From assembly GCF_023343835.1 (NCBI RefSeq), contig NC_064437.1:42247967-42311966 (forward strand): DNA of 64,000 nucleotides, in the 5' to 3' direction. Of the stretch, positions 26,901 through 40,617 are shown in pieces. Below the pieces are notes generated by a model. That model was given only the letters and a program-made list of their open reading frames with translations. It was not told the DNA's origin and made no database searches. How positions within the stretch are numbered: the first letter of the stretch is position 1; the number at the start of each line of letters is the position of its first letter. The DNA comes from Lagopus muta. Taxonomy: Eukaryota > Chordata > Aves > Galliformes > Phasianidae. The translations under genes were made by a program, and so were the position numbers.

Positions 26901-29900
26901 ATGAGGCGCATCTAGGATAGTTCTGCATTTTGGCCTCAAATCACAGTTTTGCAGGAACCTTCTCTGTTTCTATGAGCAATTCGCTGGAGTAAATTCTGTA
27001 AATGTGCCTTTTTACATCATCCTCGCAACGGAGATACTGAAAGGACTTCCAAAATGCATCTCCAACTTTGACATGCTGCATAAAGGGATACTGCATGCTG
27101 ACGCTTTTGCTGACGGTGGAATCACAGCTACTTCAGCAATCAAAATATGCTTCATGAAATGCTAAGGTAAAAACGATAGCAGTACAGCTTCCTTGAAAGT
27201 ACAGGTGAGTCCTGTTACCCTGTTCATTCAAAGTGATGAAAAGCAGAGTTCAACACTTAGGGCCAAGGTGAGCAGAATGACGCTCCTAAATCCAGCAAGG
27301 AGGTCACAACAAACTGCGGACAGTGCTATAGAACTGCTAAATAGCCTTCAGAAAAAAGAACACCCAAACGTGTTTGCTTACTTTGAGATGTTCTGCCGCC
27401 TTATTTGTGAGAAATCCAACAAACACAAAACTCAATTAACCTGGTTCTTTAAATCTGTCCCTTCAATACTTTTTTCCTTTTCCTTTCAAAGGCTTGGATG
27501 ACCTTGCTAAGGCTGAACAAGAGTACAAAACCTGTGAATTAAATGGATGGAATGAAACTACAGCCAGTGCAACTTACAGGGCCAAGAGTTGTGACCTGAC
27601 CTCTTTCATCTTTTACACAAAACAAGTCTATCTTCAGCTTGCTGCTGTGAGTAAATCACACATTCTCCGATTCCTTGTATGGAAATAAGGTTTTCTTTTA
27701 AGGGATTATTCCAACGTGGAAAATTGGTGAATTCACCCATACAGTAATGAAATAATTTCACAGCTTCACACAAAACTTCCTTTACACAGTGCCTTGGTCA
27801 ATCTTTCCATGTTAGAGCTGCATCAATAAAAGTTCTCATTTCAGTACATTTCTGACTTATTTTTATAATTCAGTTTAAAAGTTCAAGTCATCCAACCAAA
27901 GCTGTGACAACAGGAATACCAGCCTCGTAGTATAACAGCAGTAGGATATAGGCACCTGTGGCAGGAGAAACACTGAAGATTTTGCTTTGGATTCAGGATG
28001 AGCCAAACATTTATATCCCTTTAAGGTAACAAGGCACCTATGTGGGATTCATTCCTTCCTTAGATCTCAGTGAGAAAGAATGCATTGAGTGACCTAAAGC
28101 TTTAATGGAGAAAACTAAGTCAAGTGCCAGATGATTATAAATAATAATAATAAAAACCTTTCAGTGAGGAAAAGCTAAGTGTTCTTTTTGAATGCAAACG
28201 TAGTAATTAAAAATAATAATAACCTGTGGCACAGGACCCAAAGAGACCTTTCCTCACCGTTTCACACAACAGTTCTCTCATCAGCTCTGAAACCATCTGC
28301 CTCTGTAAGTCAGAAAGCTTTATTTTTTCCTTTTCCTCTCAGTTCAGGGACACATTATCCATTTCCTGGGCAAGTTTATAACTTTGGATCTCTCCTGCTT
28401 ACACGGATTCTTCTCTACATAAATGAACGTCCCTTCAGTAAGACAGAACAAAACCCGAGCCCCTCTTTGGATTCCAGATCCAGAAATGTTCAATTCTGCT
28501 AAGCAGTGTGAAACAGCGTATTTGCATCCATCTCCTGCCCGAACTTTTTTCTCCGCGTTAAGCACCAGCCTGCAACCTTCGGTAGTTCCGGTAGAGGGCA
28601 ATACCATAAAGCCATTTATGAAAGGCTCTTCAAGGCAGCTGCTGTAGCTAGTTCCTACAGAACGCCTTAGGCTTTCTTGCTCTGGGTTGGCGTTCTGATG
28701 CCAAATATTTGCAGTTAAATATTTTTTTTGATCCCAGAAAAGCTCATACTGCTTATTTCTTTTTTAACAGCACAAATGCACTGGCACATTCTCACCACCT
28801 GAAAACATCTCTATGGAAAAATCAAGACAAACCCTCTTTGCTACCACTTTTTTTTCTTTTTTCCTCCTCATCCTCAGCCATCCATTTGAGTGTTACACTA
28901 TGCCTCACATCCATAAGGAATCTTTACATTCATCTGTAGTTTTAAAACGTCTCATAGGAATCTCCAGCAATAGGTTAATGGGCACATCGGAAGCAAATAA
29001 ATTCGAAGTACAGGATAAATGCTATGTAGTTCTCCCTAGGGCTTTGCTGTTCACACATGCCTCTGTGCAGGTAGATATTCATGTGTGTATGAAATGAAAA
29101 ATTCACCTTCAAAGCATAACAAAGGGAAACCTGCTCTGAGATCATTTGTAGGAAAGCATGATTACACAGTATGTAAGTTCACGGGTGGTGAGAGATCACG
29201 ACACATTTGTAATGGTGATCCCAGTAATAAGGCTCTGTGGTTTGATTTACTGAAGTTTAGACACATTTGATTAATGATGAGCTCTTTGAAAGATAACTGT
29301 ATCTTCCAGGACAAGAACAGAACAATCACCTGGCTGATTTCATACAACCTCACAACACTACCATGAACTGTATGAGAGTGTCATAATTCATGCAAGAACA
29401 ATATTCCCCCCCGAGCTTTACAACCAGTCCAGATAACACCAAGAACAGCTGGTAAGTCTGACAGTGCAATTTCCCCTTTCCTCGGGTGTAAAGAGACAAA
29501 AGTATGAAGCAGCTGGAAAACATATTCAAACTATGACAGGCATCATGTCACAGCAAACATGTCAGGTAAGCTCAGGGCAAAGCAGTACCTTTACTTCTTC
29601 CATTCTTTCTTTCATTTGTAACATGAGTGGATGGAAATGCTTAACAAAGTGATAAGGAATCTCTCTGAATGTTTACGTAGTTCCCATCAATACACAGACT
29701 TGCTCTGTACAACAAGTAATTCACTACAGTGTATTAAAAAAAAAATAATTTTAAAAAAAATTCTTTTCACTGCATTTGGCATTTTTAGCTCCCTGTGTTG
29801 ATTTTTCTTAGATAATAGAGCAGTGAAGACAACTGCATGCAGCAGTAGAGGATAGGGTTAAGATACTAAGTCAGTCAAACACCACCTTTTAAAAAAGGGG

Positions 29901-30010
29901 GAAAGAAGCACACACTAGATGTTCCACATCTAAAACTGGATACTGCAGTCAATGTTTAAGAAATGCTTGCTTCTATCACAACACTATTTAACCACCACTT
30001 CATTTCCAAT
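24000..30010. other. No gene recognised
   Basis: AT-rich single-copy DNA. Poly-T near 24,757 and a direct repeat of TTCTGTGATC at 26,271-26,290 are the only internal repeats noted. Open frames do not exceed about 107 codons and show no family resemblance. Confidence 0.45.
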
Positions 30011-30011
30011 G

Positions 30012-30500
30012 TACCATGGTTTTAGGATTTTTGTTATCAGTATTCCACATCTTAACATCATGCACTGGGAGAAGAACTACATACCCCAGAGGACAATTCA
30101 CTGGTCTATTTTCGTTTTCCCTTCAGAGGGAAAGGTAAAACTGTTTGAGGTCACGGGTCGTTCCCTTTTCCCTTTCTGCTCATCTCCACAGTGTGCCTGC
30201 TCCCTAGCCGTCTCATTTTCAGCATTAGAGTAAGGCCTTTGGTTTTTGGACACACTCTCATTTTATTTGATTTATTAGCCTCAATTCTAATTATATTCTG
30301 TTATATTGCATTGTTTCACATTTTGATGCTATATTTTAAATTAACTTTTCTCCCCAGATCATTACCACTGTTTCATTTTTAAGCCCATCTCCCAACCCTT
30401 CCCCCTTTTTCTCCTTCCCCATGGCATGTGTCCATGGGTACCCCTGTCCAGTTAGTGCCATTAGTTATGGAACTGGGCCAAATCAGCCTGTAAACCACTG
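30012..30500 (+). mobile_element. Solo ERV LTR, family B, copy 2
   Basis: Same family and orientation as 18,369-18,900, sharing the blocks GCACTGGGAGAAG, TTCAGAGGGAAAGG, GTAAGGCCTTTGGTTTTTGG and CCTGTAAAC. The two copies differ at roughly a fifth to a quarter of positions by eye, so they are probably independent old insertions and not the two ends of one provirus. Confidence 0.65.
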
Positions 30501-31555
30501 ACAAATGGAAACATTGCTATTGAGAAGTGCTACACTATTTTAAATTTCCACTCTGTTTATTTTTAATTTCTTGTTGAGAACAGCCCTCTCAAATGACACA
30601 AATAATCCCACAGAGCAATTGCAGAAAAGGAAACATCGGTTTCAGATGAATTATTCCTGCTTGCCAAAGCCTGACTGACATCAGACTCACAAGGATGTTG
30701 TCATTCCAGCCCGTCTGGGGAAAATTCCATTTCTTGGAATCCTTCAGCACAGCAGACAAGCAGTGACATAGACTATCAACCAAATGGCTCAGCAAAGAAA
30801 CACAATTTCGAAGTTTCAGAATCAGAAGAATTCTTTTCTCAAGATCAGAGTAATATTTTACCACAATTCTCAAGAGCAGCCTCCACCAGCAAACCCACTA
30901 CCTCATCCTGTCTTTAGAAGGATGCGAAGCATCAGCCTCTCTTCTTCTTCAGATCCCCAGTTGCACCCTGCTCGTCTGCCAGCACTGGATATCAGCCATG
31001 TAATCTATCATAAAGCAGCTTCTGAGATTAAGCACCTTCACCTCTTCAGAGCTCTTACATTTCAGTATACGAAAACAACTTCAGAAAGCAAAATCAATGG
31101 CATTTATCAGCCATTCTGGAGTAAGATACTTCAGGAAACACTGTAGCTAGACATTGATCTTTAGCCACCTGAAAACCCTCACGTTTATGTAATTGAAACA
31201 AAAGAACGCTTAAGACATCCTCAATTATTTTATCAGTGTACTTTTAAAATAGCAACACTAGCACTTTGAATAGAGTGAGTTTAACTTGTTTTTCTAAAAC
31301 TATACTCAGTTCCTTATACTATGATGCAGTGTGGTTGCATTGCAGCTCTACTTTCAAATGACTACTTACACGTTCCCATCCAAAGAAAAAAAGAAAAAAT
31401 GAATCAAGAGTAGAATTAGGCATTCTCATAAACAAGTCATTCTTATCAGTCATAAATATATAAAAAAAAACACAAATAGCATACATAACGTGCCACCAAA
31501 TACACAACTTATCAGTGCGCTCACACATCTGAAGGAAGGGAATGAAGATGACAGT
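30501..31555. other. No gene recognised; 120-codon open frame of unknown status
   Basis: Contains a 120-codon plus-strand frame at 30,784-31,146 (begins MAQQRNTISKFQNQ, ends WSKILQETL). I recognise no domain and see no promoter or splice context, so it is described but not called as a gene. Confidence 0.35.
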
Positions 31556-31559
31556 TAGG

Positions 31560-31790
31560 CTCTTTCCAGCAGTGTCCAATGACAGAACAAGAGGCAATGG
31601 GCACAAAATGTAACATGGGTGGTTTCCTCCGAACATCAGGAAAACCTTCTTTACTGTACGGGTGTCAAAACACTGTCACAGACTTCCTTCCCAGGAGCAT
31701 CCTTCCCAGGAGATCTTCACTGCCTGGAAGCTGCCTGGATGGGACCCTGAGCAGCTTAAAGTAGGTGGCCCTGCTTGAGCAGGTGTCCTC
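31560..31790 (+). mobile_element. CR1 LINE fragment (3' region)
   Basis: Contains the CR1 signature order: AATGACAGAACAAGAGGCAA, ACATGGGTGGTTTCC, ACATCAGGAAA, then GTGGCCCTGCTTGAGCAGG. It is 5'-truncated and lacks the final tail. Confidence 0.8.
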
Positions 31791-32669
31791 CACAGGTATT
31801 GTCCAACATCAGCCATGCCACGATTTTACATCCATCACACAATCATGCATGGTTGCATCTCAAGTATCAGAGGAACTGGCTTATGGGTGAAAGCATACAA
31901 AAATAAACCGACGTTAAAAAAATACTTTTCCCTAAAATAGCATTGAGAATACACAAACATAGACATTTTTATTCACTAATAAAACTCAACTACTTCATCT
32001 AACTTGAAAATTAGCTAGGACATTTACTGACAGCTTGCATCAATCACACATGTTTAAAACAGTTGATCACTACATACAGCTGGCTTTTAATTTTCAATAG
32101 GTTTCATAAATTAATGCTTATGCTGTTCATAGCTCTTCAAAAGTCAGACTACTGAGCACTCAACACGCAGCAGAATCATCCACAGACACACTAATTTGTA
32201 ATTAGTGGGTCAGTTACACCTGCAATGCAGGTTTATGCATTGTAAAAACCATTTGTAATGCCAGACCTTATATTAGTACCTAATAATTCCAAATACCCAT
32301 GGACTGACACATCAAAATATGAGTGTACAATGTCAATTCTTGTCGTGAAAATGTCAAGAAGAAAGTTTGAAGAAGAGTTAAAAAAAATGAAGAAAATGAT
32401 GCAACGTTTTAATAGAAAGGCTTTGGGAACGCTAGCAAGGAGGATGAGAAACTTATATTATCAATGTTTTGTCTGATTGTTTGTTTGTTTTTAAATGCTT
32501 TGGCAAATACACGTGACAGAAACATGGTGAGTCAAGTAATCATTTCTTGAAAAAAATGGTGTTAGAGACTCCACACTTTTTATTTAAGCTCATCACCCTC
32601 AGACAGAATCCTGAATGTTTTTGTGCAGAGACAACAGTTCTGCTTTCCCTTTCTCTTTTTCCTTGCAGT

Positions 32670-32875
32670 TTTTATGATAAAGAGTAGTGAGACATGGGAA
32701 CAGGTTGTCCAGAGAGGTGGTTGATGGCCCAAGCTGAGAGGCATTAAAGGTGAGCCTGGTCAGGGTTCTGAGCAACCTGATCGAGCTGTAGGTGTCTCTG
32801 ATCATTGTACAGCAATCAGAGTGGGTGAGCTTCAGAGGTCCCTTCCAACCCAAATGATTCTATGATTCTAATTCA
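32670..32875 (+). mobile_element. CR1 LINE 3' end
   Basis: Shows CR1 3' features: GTCCAGAGAGGTGGTTGATG, GGTCCCTTCCAACCC, and the terminal ATGATTCTATGATTCT microrepeat that marks complete CR1 3' ends. Confidence 0.85.
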
Positions 32876-32879
32876 TTCC

Positions 32880-35670
32880 CTAATGCCAACTTTTCAGTCT
32901 CCTATCAATGAATCAAAAGAAAATTAATGGGCATTAAATAACTAAAGAACAGTGAACAGTCTTGGATTTCATGTAACTTCATTATACCGTGTTAAGGCAT
33001 CATGCCCAATCTCAGTGACCTACACAAACAAACAAACGCACACAACATGAAACCACTGAAAATTTCACACTTCCCTCTTCTTTTTATCTGGGCAATTTTA
33101 TAAGGAAAATACGAGAATGAGTTGCATTGCTTACAGGCATTTGGAGAGTACAGAAAACAACACTGTAAAGGTGACACTGGCTGTATTAGAAATTTTATTC
33201 TATTAGAAATTTGGACTTCAAAACCAATATCATGTTTTGTAGCACAGTCGCTGTCTCCTGTAAAAACATAGTCTCTTCTCAAAGAAAAATAACAACAGAA
33301 CCACCAAAAAACCCCCAGACATTGCTGGCATGTGAGAAGATGGTCACAAGGATGGACTTGAAGACCAACAAAGAGCTACAGTTACAGGTGCATCTTAGAT
33401 GTCAAACTTTACTGAAGAAATAACTTCCCCTTGGTTTCTCACTTGGGTGCCTTAGACAGTATTTCTCAACTGAGAAGATTATCTCACACTTCACTAGCTC
33501 TGGTACCTCATGGTCATCATCTGCTATGAACTCTTTCTGCACTTCACAAATACACTATAGGGAACAGAACTGCCCTGAAAGATAAACAAACAAAAGCTAT
33601 AGAAGACCACAGCCATTTTCATCCCAGTAGCTACTGCTTTCCTTATATTTCAGACTTCCCCAAATTTTATTTTAAGCATTATTCAGGGAAAATACAGATA
33701 AGCAGCCTACAAAAGAGTTTATTTTTTCCTATTCTTGAGATAGCATCAGAAGTCCTTGCAAGATCGTAAAATGCATATGTAATCATTAGGCCATGCACCT
33801 AAAACCACTCATGCTGTGAGTACGTATAAGGACTTCTCCAAAATTAATGCCTCCTGTTTTCTTACTTCAGCCTATGAAGTCGTAGCCAGATGTTGATGAT
33901 ACAGCTGTAGACACTGAACCTTCCCACCAGTACTACAAAACATGAGACAGATGGCAGCAGAAGGGCACTCTGCAAAATCGTGCCTGACGTGGAAGTGCAG
34001 GTGAAGCAAAGGTGTGGAATTCAACTGCTCTGCAAGGCACTGTAACATAGCGTCGACTGATTAAGAGATCTGAATTTTCAGAGCCATTGTCACGATTTAG
34101 CAAGAATCAGGAGTTGTTCAGGGATGCACATAAACTGCTCATTCTCACACAGGAATTCAATCGTCTACATGCTTTCATTTATGCACAGATACTTGATTCT
34201 TAATTTTAATTGAGAATTTGAGACTATTTTTTTAACTAGGAAAAAAAAACACAACAGCCCAATTTGCTGAAATGTAAAATTCCTAAATTAAAAAAAATCT
34301 CTTCCATTCCATTTTTATTCAGGGAAGGAACACTGGTATGGATCTGCACTTAGCACAGGAAAACTGAACTCTGTTCCAAAATAATTACTAGCCTAGCTAC
34401 AAGATATAACCTATGAAATCTTTATAAAAATTCCTGTGAAGTCCCATTTTCCAGGGGAGATCTCCAGCTCTGAACTATCAGTTTTTCGGATATTTTTTTC
34501 TGGTTTTATTCTATTTATTTCAAAATTACAAAAAACTACCTTGCATATATGTAGAAACATTATGTTATCCAGTTACTTGTTTTGTACATTCAAAGATCAG
34601 AGTTACTCTCAGTTATTACATGACTTTCATTAACAGCTCCTCACACTGTACTTCCCCACTTCAAATGACCACCTCTTCTTGACATCAAAATGCAAATTTT
34701 TGAGCCTCTGTGGCAAAAAGCCATTATATTTTGCTAATGATTTTAAAAGCAATTAAAAAGCTTAAAATCAACATGAAGTATTCTGGGAAACATGCAGATG
34801 TGTTAACACATATGAATGCACAGCCAAGGTTTTCTTGTTAGTTAAAAAGCCAAACCCCTTAAATGGAAGAGAAATTCCTTGATCCACCTGAATTGGATAC
34901 ATTTTGGCAGTGGAAGAGAGCTGACTTATTATTACATTTTTTGATAAGAAGTAAGGCATCAGAAATATAGTTTTTAAGTAATGTTTTCACAGAAAAGGCT
35001 TCATTGCAAACACTTGTGGGAAAACACTTTTGGACTTTCATTTTCAGTGATATTTAATTTAATTTATGTATTTAACTTATTTAATCTCTCCCAGGAATAT
35101 CACTTTCTCTGTTGTTAACTGACTAGTGTCTCTACTTTCCAAACTATCATGTCCTCTTGAAAAATTACTCACATCACCAGCATTGCCAACAGACAGATTT
35201 TCTGCCGATAATGTGGTAAAAGATACAAGCATACCAAATTCCACACGCTCAGTTCCATTCGCTGTTTTTAAGAGGAAAGTTCTGTATTTTTTCCATTTAT
35301 TTTCCTACAATAAACATGTGCACATTTCCATTTGACTACAATGTCTGTTAAGTGTTTTTATCTTCTTATGCTCCTTTTAAATAAGGGGAGTCCTTCAGAA
35401 GCATTCATCTCTTTTGTCAACGTGCTGTTTGTAGCAAAAACAGTCCTGATATATTTGCTTTCCTGAAGCCTTTTAGGGAGTCCTGCTTGGCAGCAAATAC
35501 TGTCTTGTCACTTGTACTGGAGGTACAACCCTGTCAATGCTGTGCATGCAAAACTGCCACAAACTTCAGTGGTGTTCCAGGGTAAGGCCTGCTACAAAGA
35601 GTAACGATCTCTAAGAATGTGGGTGATTTTTTTAGCTGAGTGCTAGCAACACTAATTAGGAAATCAAATT
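32880..35670. other. No gene recognised
   Basis: AT-rich single-copy sequence. All open frames are under about 97 codons. Confidence 0.45.
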
Positions 35671-35672
35671 TT

Positions 35673-36000
35673 CATAGAATCATGGAATTGTTCGAGTTGG
35701 AAGGGATTCTTAGGTCATCTAGACTGACTCCCCTGCAGTGAACACCCACAGCTAGATCAGGTTGCTCAGAGTCTGGTCCAGACTGACTTTGAATGCCTCC
35801 AAGGACAGAGCATCCACCACTCTCTGGGCAACCTGTTCCAGTGCTTTATTTTACATCTTTATTGTAAGTAACTTCTTCTTTGTTCCAGTGCATCACTACC
35901 CCCATGGTAAAATACTTCTTTCTCATATCCAGTCTATATCTTTCTTCCTTCTGTCCTACCATAACAGACTGCTAGAGAGTCTGTCTCCTTCTTAAGCTCC
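35673..36000 (-). mobile_element. CR1 LINE fragment
   Basis: The plus strand starts TCATAGAATCATGGAATTGT and reads backwards through the CR1 3'-UTR (AGGTTGCTCAGAG, GGGCAACCTGTTCCAGTG). The reverse orientation is clear. It directly adjoins an inverted family A LTR. Confidence 0.8.
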
Positions 36001-36004
36001 TCTT

Positions 36005-36340
36005 AAGATACTAAAAGGCCATGTAACCCCTTAAGATACTAAAAGGGCCCAGGCTGCAGCAAGTAAAGATTTGCTTGAATACAACAGCTGTGGGCACAGA
36101 AACAAACAAAACAAAGCTGCTGTGTATCTTTGGAAGTCCTCTAATACACAGGCATCTCCAGCAAAATATGCTTGCCTCCACTGCCATCCCTGAAATGAGG
36201 GCTGGGAAGAGGTGGATCCTGGTTCCACCACTCCCACTCACTCAGCAGCACTGAGTGCACTTGAGCTCCCCTAGATTGCCCCTGCCTTCCCACCAGGTGC
36301 TGTGTCACTGTTTAAAGTCCTGACATTGTATTTTCCCTAC
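36005..36340 (-). mobile_element. Solo ERV LTR, family A subgroup, copy 3
   Basis: Minus-strand relative of the 13.23-kb LTR, sharing CAGCACCTGGTGGGAAGG, GGAGTGGTGGA and CCAGGATCCACC. At its inner end TTAAGATACTAAAAGG is repeated in tandem (36,003-36,050). Confidence 0.65.
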
Positions 36341-39295
36341 AGACTGTTATTTTACTTATCAAAACTAAATTCTCATTAAAGAAAAAGACATGTTATTGTT
36401 GATTTAACAATACAGAAGATAGGCTTCCAAAATTTGAGACTATGCATGATTATGGATTGAACAAAGAGAAGGAAAAATTTCAGCAACAGTTGAAGTACTG
36501 CCTCAAATCTTTTAAGATCTATCAATTTAACACAGAACATAAAAGCCATACAGTTGCAACAGAAATGCTTTGTTGGCATCATATCTGATGCATCATCGGA
36601 TATCACATGTTTTAATTTAGGAACCACTACTGTTACCAAAGTACAGAGATGAAAAACAGGTTTTGTTGTCTGAATGTCAATCAGACAGGCTTTCTAACTT
36701 CAGCGCATTTAATACAACTCTAAGAGCAAACATAAAGATCATTTTGCAGTGACTTTCTGAGCAAAACTCTATGTGGTTCTAAGGTTATAGTCCAAAGCAC
36801 AGCATTGTAAAGAATATCATCATTAACAGAAATTTAAAAATAAATTATAGTTCATTAGAAAGTTAAACTTCAAGCTCTGAAAATAACAGCAACAAGTCTT
36901 CTTCTTACCATCACTGGTATCACTCCTTATTTCACCTTATTAAAGTCCTTTTTGTGACCCAAAGGAATCCCTTTGTAGCATAGTTTATTTCATACCCTAC
37001 AGCCAGTAGCTATTAAAACTTCTTATCATTACTATCGCCACCATCTCAGAGAGCCATTTCTCTTTATACACTCAGAGAATAAGGAATGAGAAATGGGTTG
37101 TGAACTACGAACTGCCCACAGTCAAGAATGTTTCAGATCCAGCAAAAGAATGCTTGCAGAAAATGCTTGAAAGATGTGCAGAGGAGACAGCAAATCTGTT
37201 CTCAAGGCACAAGAATCACCTGGCATCGGATAAAAATGGGCCTAAGTTTTAGGAAGCTAGGTGTTTTCCTCCATTTACACCTTGTGGAAGCACTAAAACA
37301 GTATTCTTACTAGAAGATCTTTATAAATTTTCAAAAAGTAACTAAATCAATTCAAGGACCCCGAATTCAATAAAATTCCTATCTAAGTTGATGCAGACCT
37401 CAGATCAAGATAATATTAATTGCTGCTACAAAATTTGCAGTAGCTTTGGATCAGCTTTCCTTGTTCTTTGCCATATTTCTCTCTGTATCCAAAAAGCAAA
37501 GCTCTCAAGGTTCTATCTTGTGCTAATATTCTTCAATTATGTGATTCTGTGATCCAATAATCTAAAAATGGGTTTATTAAAAGCTGCTGTTCATTATAAG
37601 CTAAACAGCAGTAACTTTTCTTTATTAAAGATCAAATGTTTTGCCATCTGCTTTGACTTTTCATGCTTCTTTCTTTTCCATTTTTTTCACAAACAACTTG
37701 GTTTAAGGAAAACAGTATTACTTTACTATGTATACTGTATTATTCTGTACTGTAAAATCTCAAAGGAATTAATGCAAGGCTAAATCAGTTATGATTTCTG
37801 TAATGTACGTATAAAGCTTCTTGCACTTCCCATTAACAGCATCTCTTTTCACACTCAAAACCTTGTTAATGTCAAAGGGGAGCATGTAAATCTAATACCT
37901 TATTACTATAAAGTCTTTAAATCTAGCTCAAATACAAGTAAGAGCTGCTATTATTTCACTTGGAATGCATCCTAACTGCTGGACACAGAAAAGCCTCAAA
38001 AGTAATTCATTTAAAATCTGTGCAGAGAAACACTTACCGGTATCTACTTGATTTTCTGTGGGGTTCCTCTGGCTCAGCCCTGTGATGCCTTCCAGGGTCC
38101 TAAGGCTGATGCTGCCAACTTCATACAGCAGGTGAGTGGAGAGGCACAGAAACACCAGTGTGTTTTCTGTGCAGTGGCAAGGATGAAGGTCTTCTCTCTT
38201 GGAATATGCCCAGGTTTATTTAAATATGCTTTCTGAACACTGTTTTTCACTTCAGAGATTTTCAGGTAAAGCCTGTGAAAATTGGTGGCATTTTCCATTT
38301 TTCATGAAGAGCTTTGCAGAAAGCAGATCACCTAATCATTCTTTCCATTCCTAGAGGGCTAAATAGCAATAGAACACTGCTTTTTTTCCCCTCCCCCCCC
38401 CTTTGTTTTTTTCTTTTCAATTTATGTGGTGATTTCCCCTTGCAAGTTGGGCTCTGATAGGTCTAGCATCATGTGGCTAAGTACGTATCTGGACTGTATG
38501 TAGTATACAGACATCTCTCTCACACACAATTGCTATCTATCTGGTTCACTAGAAAATATAGAATTCTCTCTGTAGGATCATCTCCAACTTTGGACCTATC
38601 ACTTATAAACTCTTTTTCTACAAAAGCCACCAAATTAAGGCAATTAGTTTATCAAGGAGTCATTGAGACCATCAGAAATTTATACACTATCTTAGTTCAG
38701 TGTTCTTGTTTTCTAGTTTGTATTAAAAAAAGTTTTATCTTTGTTCTACCTAGATTATAAATTATGCAGAAAGTCCAAAAATCTGATCTTTTCAGTGTGC
38801 TCTGTATACCTGCAGGTAAGACAGATTCTCTTCTTTCTAACTAAAAAAAATATTTTGCGACAAGTTCTGAAAGATTTCACAACTCTCTTTGAAAAGATGA
38901 ACTAAGAAAGGATAGAGATAAAAGACAGACCCCTGTGCAAGGTACCAGCTGATCCACACATTTGAGGTGGGACGCTGTAGATACTCGTTCAAAAAAAAAT
39001 ATATATATTGGCACAATGATTTTGATCCCTATGTTCATTACCACAGAAATACTATTGAAGCTTGTACACAGAGTACTTACATACATTTAAGCTTTAATGG
39101 ATTTAAAACAGCAATCACAGAATCCTCAGGACTTCACTTCAGGTAGCACTCTTAGTGTAAAGATGCTTATCAAAACATACCACAAATTCTGCTACTCCCT
39201 TTCTGATGACTTAACCTTCTAGCTTTCCCATTTGCTGGATTCATTGCTTTAATACTCTTCTTACCCCACTCTCTTTCTTAGACAGCAGTTAGTTA
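36341..39295. other. No gene recognised
   Basis: AT-rich single-copy DNA with a C-rich run near 38,389-38,402. The open frames are short. Confidence 0.45.
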
Positions 39296-39298
39296 TAC

Positions 39299-39650
39299 TT
39301 GTGAATGGGGCTGCTGAACCACGGCCTGAAGCTCTGATTAATCACCTGAGGGGAGCGCAGGTGAAGGCAATTCACCTGTGCTGCAGGAAGGGGTGGGGCC
39401 AGCTCCACTCCTCCTAGACCCATTTAAGAACTGACTGCCAGTAGGGAAGGATCTATTCTGGAGAGCTACTCCACTGGAGTTTTACATGAACCCAAGATAG
39501 GGCGAGTGTTTTCTTATCCTTACTCCAGTATCATAATTACATCAGACAAACTCCTGGATATACTGTACCATCTGTATATTCATTGATTGTACAACTTGCT
39601 TCCCCCCTGCACCAGCCTCCACCTTCCCCCTGGGAAGCAGAGGAGTGAGC
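39299..39650 (+). mobile_element. Solo ERV LTR, family A, copy 4
   Basis: Starts TGTGAATGGGGCTGCTG, then GCGCAGGTGAAGGCAATTCA, CATTTAAG and GGGAAGGATCT. It is the plus-strand counterpart of the copy at 10.83-11.17 kb. No gag or pol sequence was recognised beside it. Confidence 0.6.
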
Positions 39651-40137
39651 CAAACACCGCATAGGGCTAAAATAACTGCCAAATAAGTCACAGCATTAGA
39701 CAAGCAAAATCACCAGCCCTAGTGATCAAGGCCAAGTTACCACAGAACACGAAATAACAACAGGTTCCAAAGAAGAGAAGGGATAAAGCACCAGCAGAAA
39801 GAACCACACACAGTTCATGGGGAACCAGGCACGTACAACTCCTGAGCACATCACATTCATCCCATAAAACCAAAGAAATATTATCTTCGGCTTACACCTT
39901 TGGAAAAAAAAAAAAAAAAAGCAACAGGAGAATACTTGAGCACAAGCAAACGTGGAAGAGGGCCGTCTTACCAGGCTGAAAACCTATACCTGAGGCTGCT
40001 TGACACAGGAGAAGGGCAAGATTAAGTGAAGGGAAGAGCTGTACCAAATCAGCCAGCCCTAAGCCCTAAACAAAGACTCCAGTATCCTCACTTCAGCTTT
40101 TATGATTTTCCTGAAAGGAGGAGGAAAAGACAGAAAG

Positions 40138-40617
40138 TTGTCAGAGAGGGTCCAGATGAGGGCCACAGAGGTGATCAGAGGGCTGAGAACTCCTCTGCAA
40201 AGACAGGCTGAGGGAGCTAAACTTTTTCAGCCAGGAAAAAAAAAAAAAGAATTAAGGATGACCTCATTGCAACCCTTCAGTACATACAGGGGGCCTATAA
40301 ACAGGACGGGAGTCAACTCACTGAAAAGGCAGATAACAACAGGACAAGAGAAAATGGTTTTAAGTTGAAGGAGGGAAGATATAGCCTTGATACCAGGGAG
40401 AAGTCCTTTAGCATCAGAGTGATAAGGCACTGGAACAGGCTGCCCAGAAAAGCTGTGAATGCCCTGGCGATATCAAGACCAGGATGGAGGATGACCAGGG
40501 AAGCCTAGTCTAGTATTAAAAAAGGAGGTCGGTGTACCTACCTGTGGAAGGGGAGTTGGACATGAATAATATTTGAGGTCCATTCCCACACTGGACATTC
40601 TACAATTCTGTGATGGA
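40138..40617 (+). mobile_element. CR1 LINE fragment, end of RT region to 3' tail
   Basis: Contains CAGAGGTGATCAGAGGGCTG, ACAGGCTGAGGGAGCT, GACCTCATTGCAACC, GAGAAAATGGTTTTAAG, GGAACAGGCTGCCCAGA and a terminal TTCTACAATTCTGTGATGG. This is a standard CR1 3' segment. It ends about 250 bp before the macrosatellite. Confidence 0.88.

Noticed and set aside
18369-30500. A single provirus bounded by the two family B LTRs
   Set aside because: The LTRs appear too diverged and the interval contains no gag, pol or env-like frames.
32258-32476. 72-codon ORF with a lysine/arginine-rich helix (RRKFEEELKKMKKMM)
   Set aside because: A short frame in AT-rich DNA where AAA/AAG/GAA codons are common. No start context or neighbour supports it.
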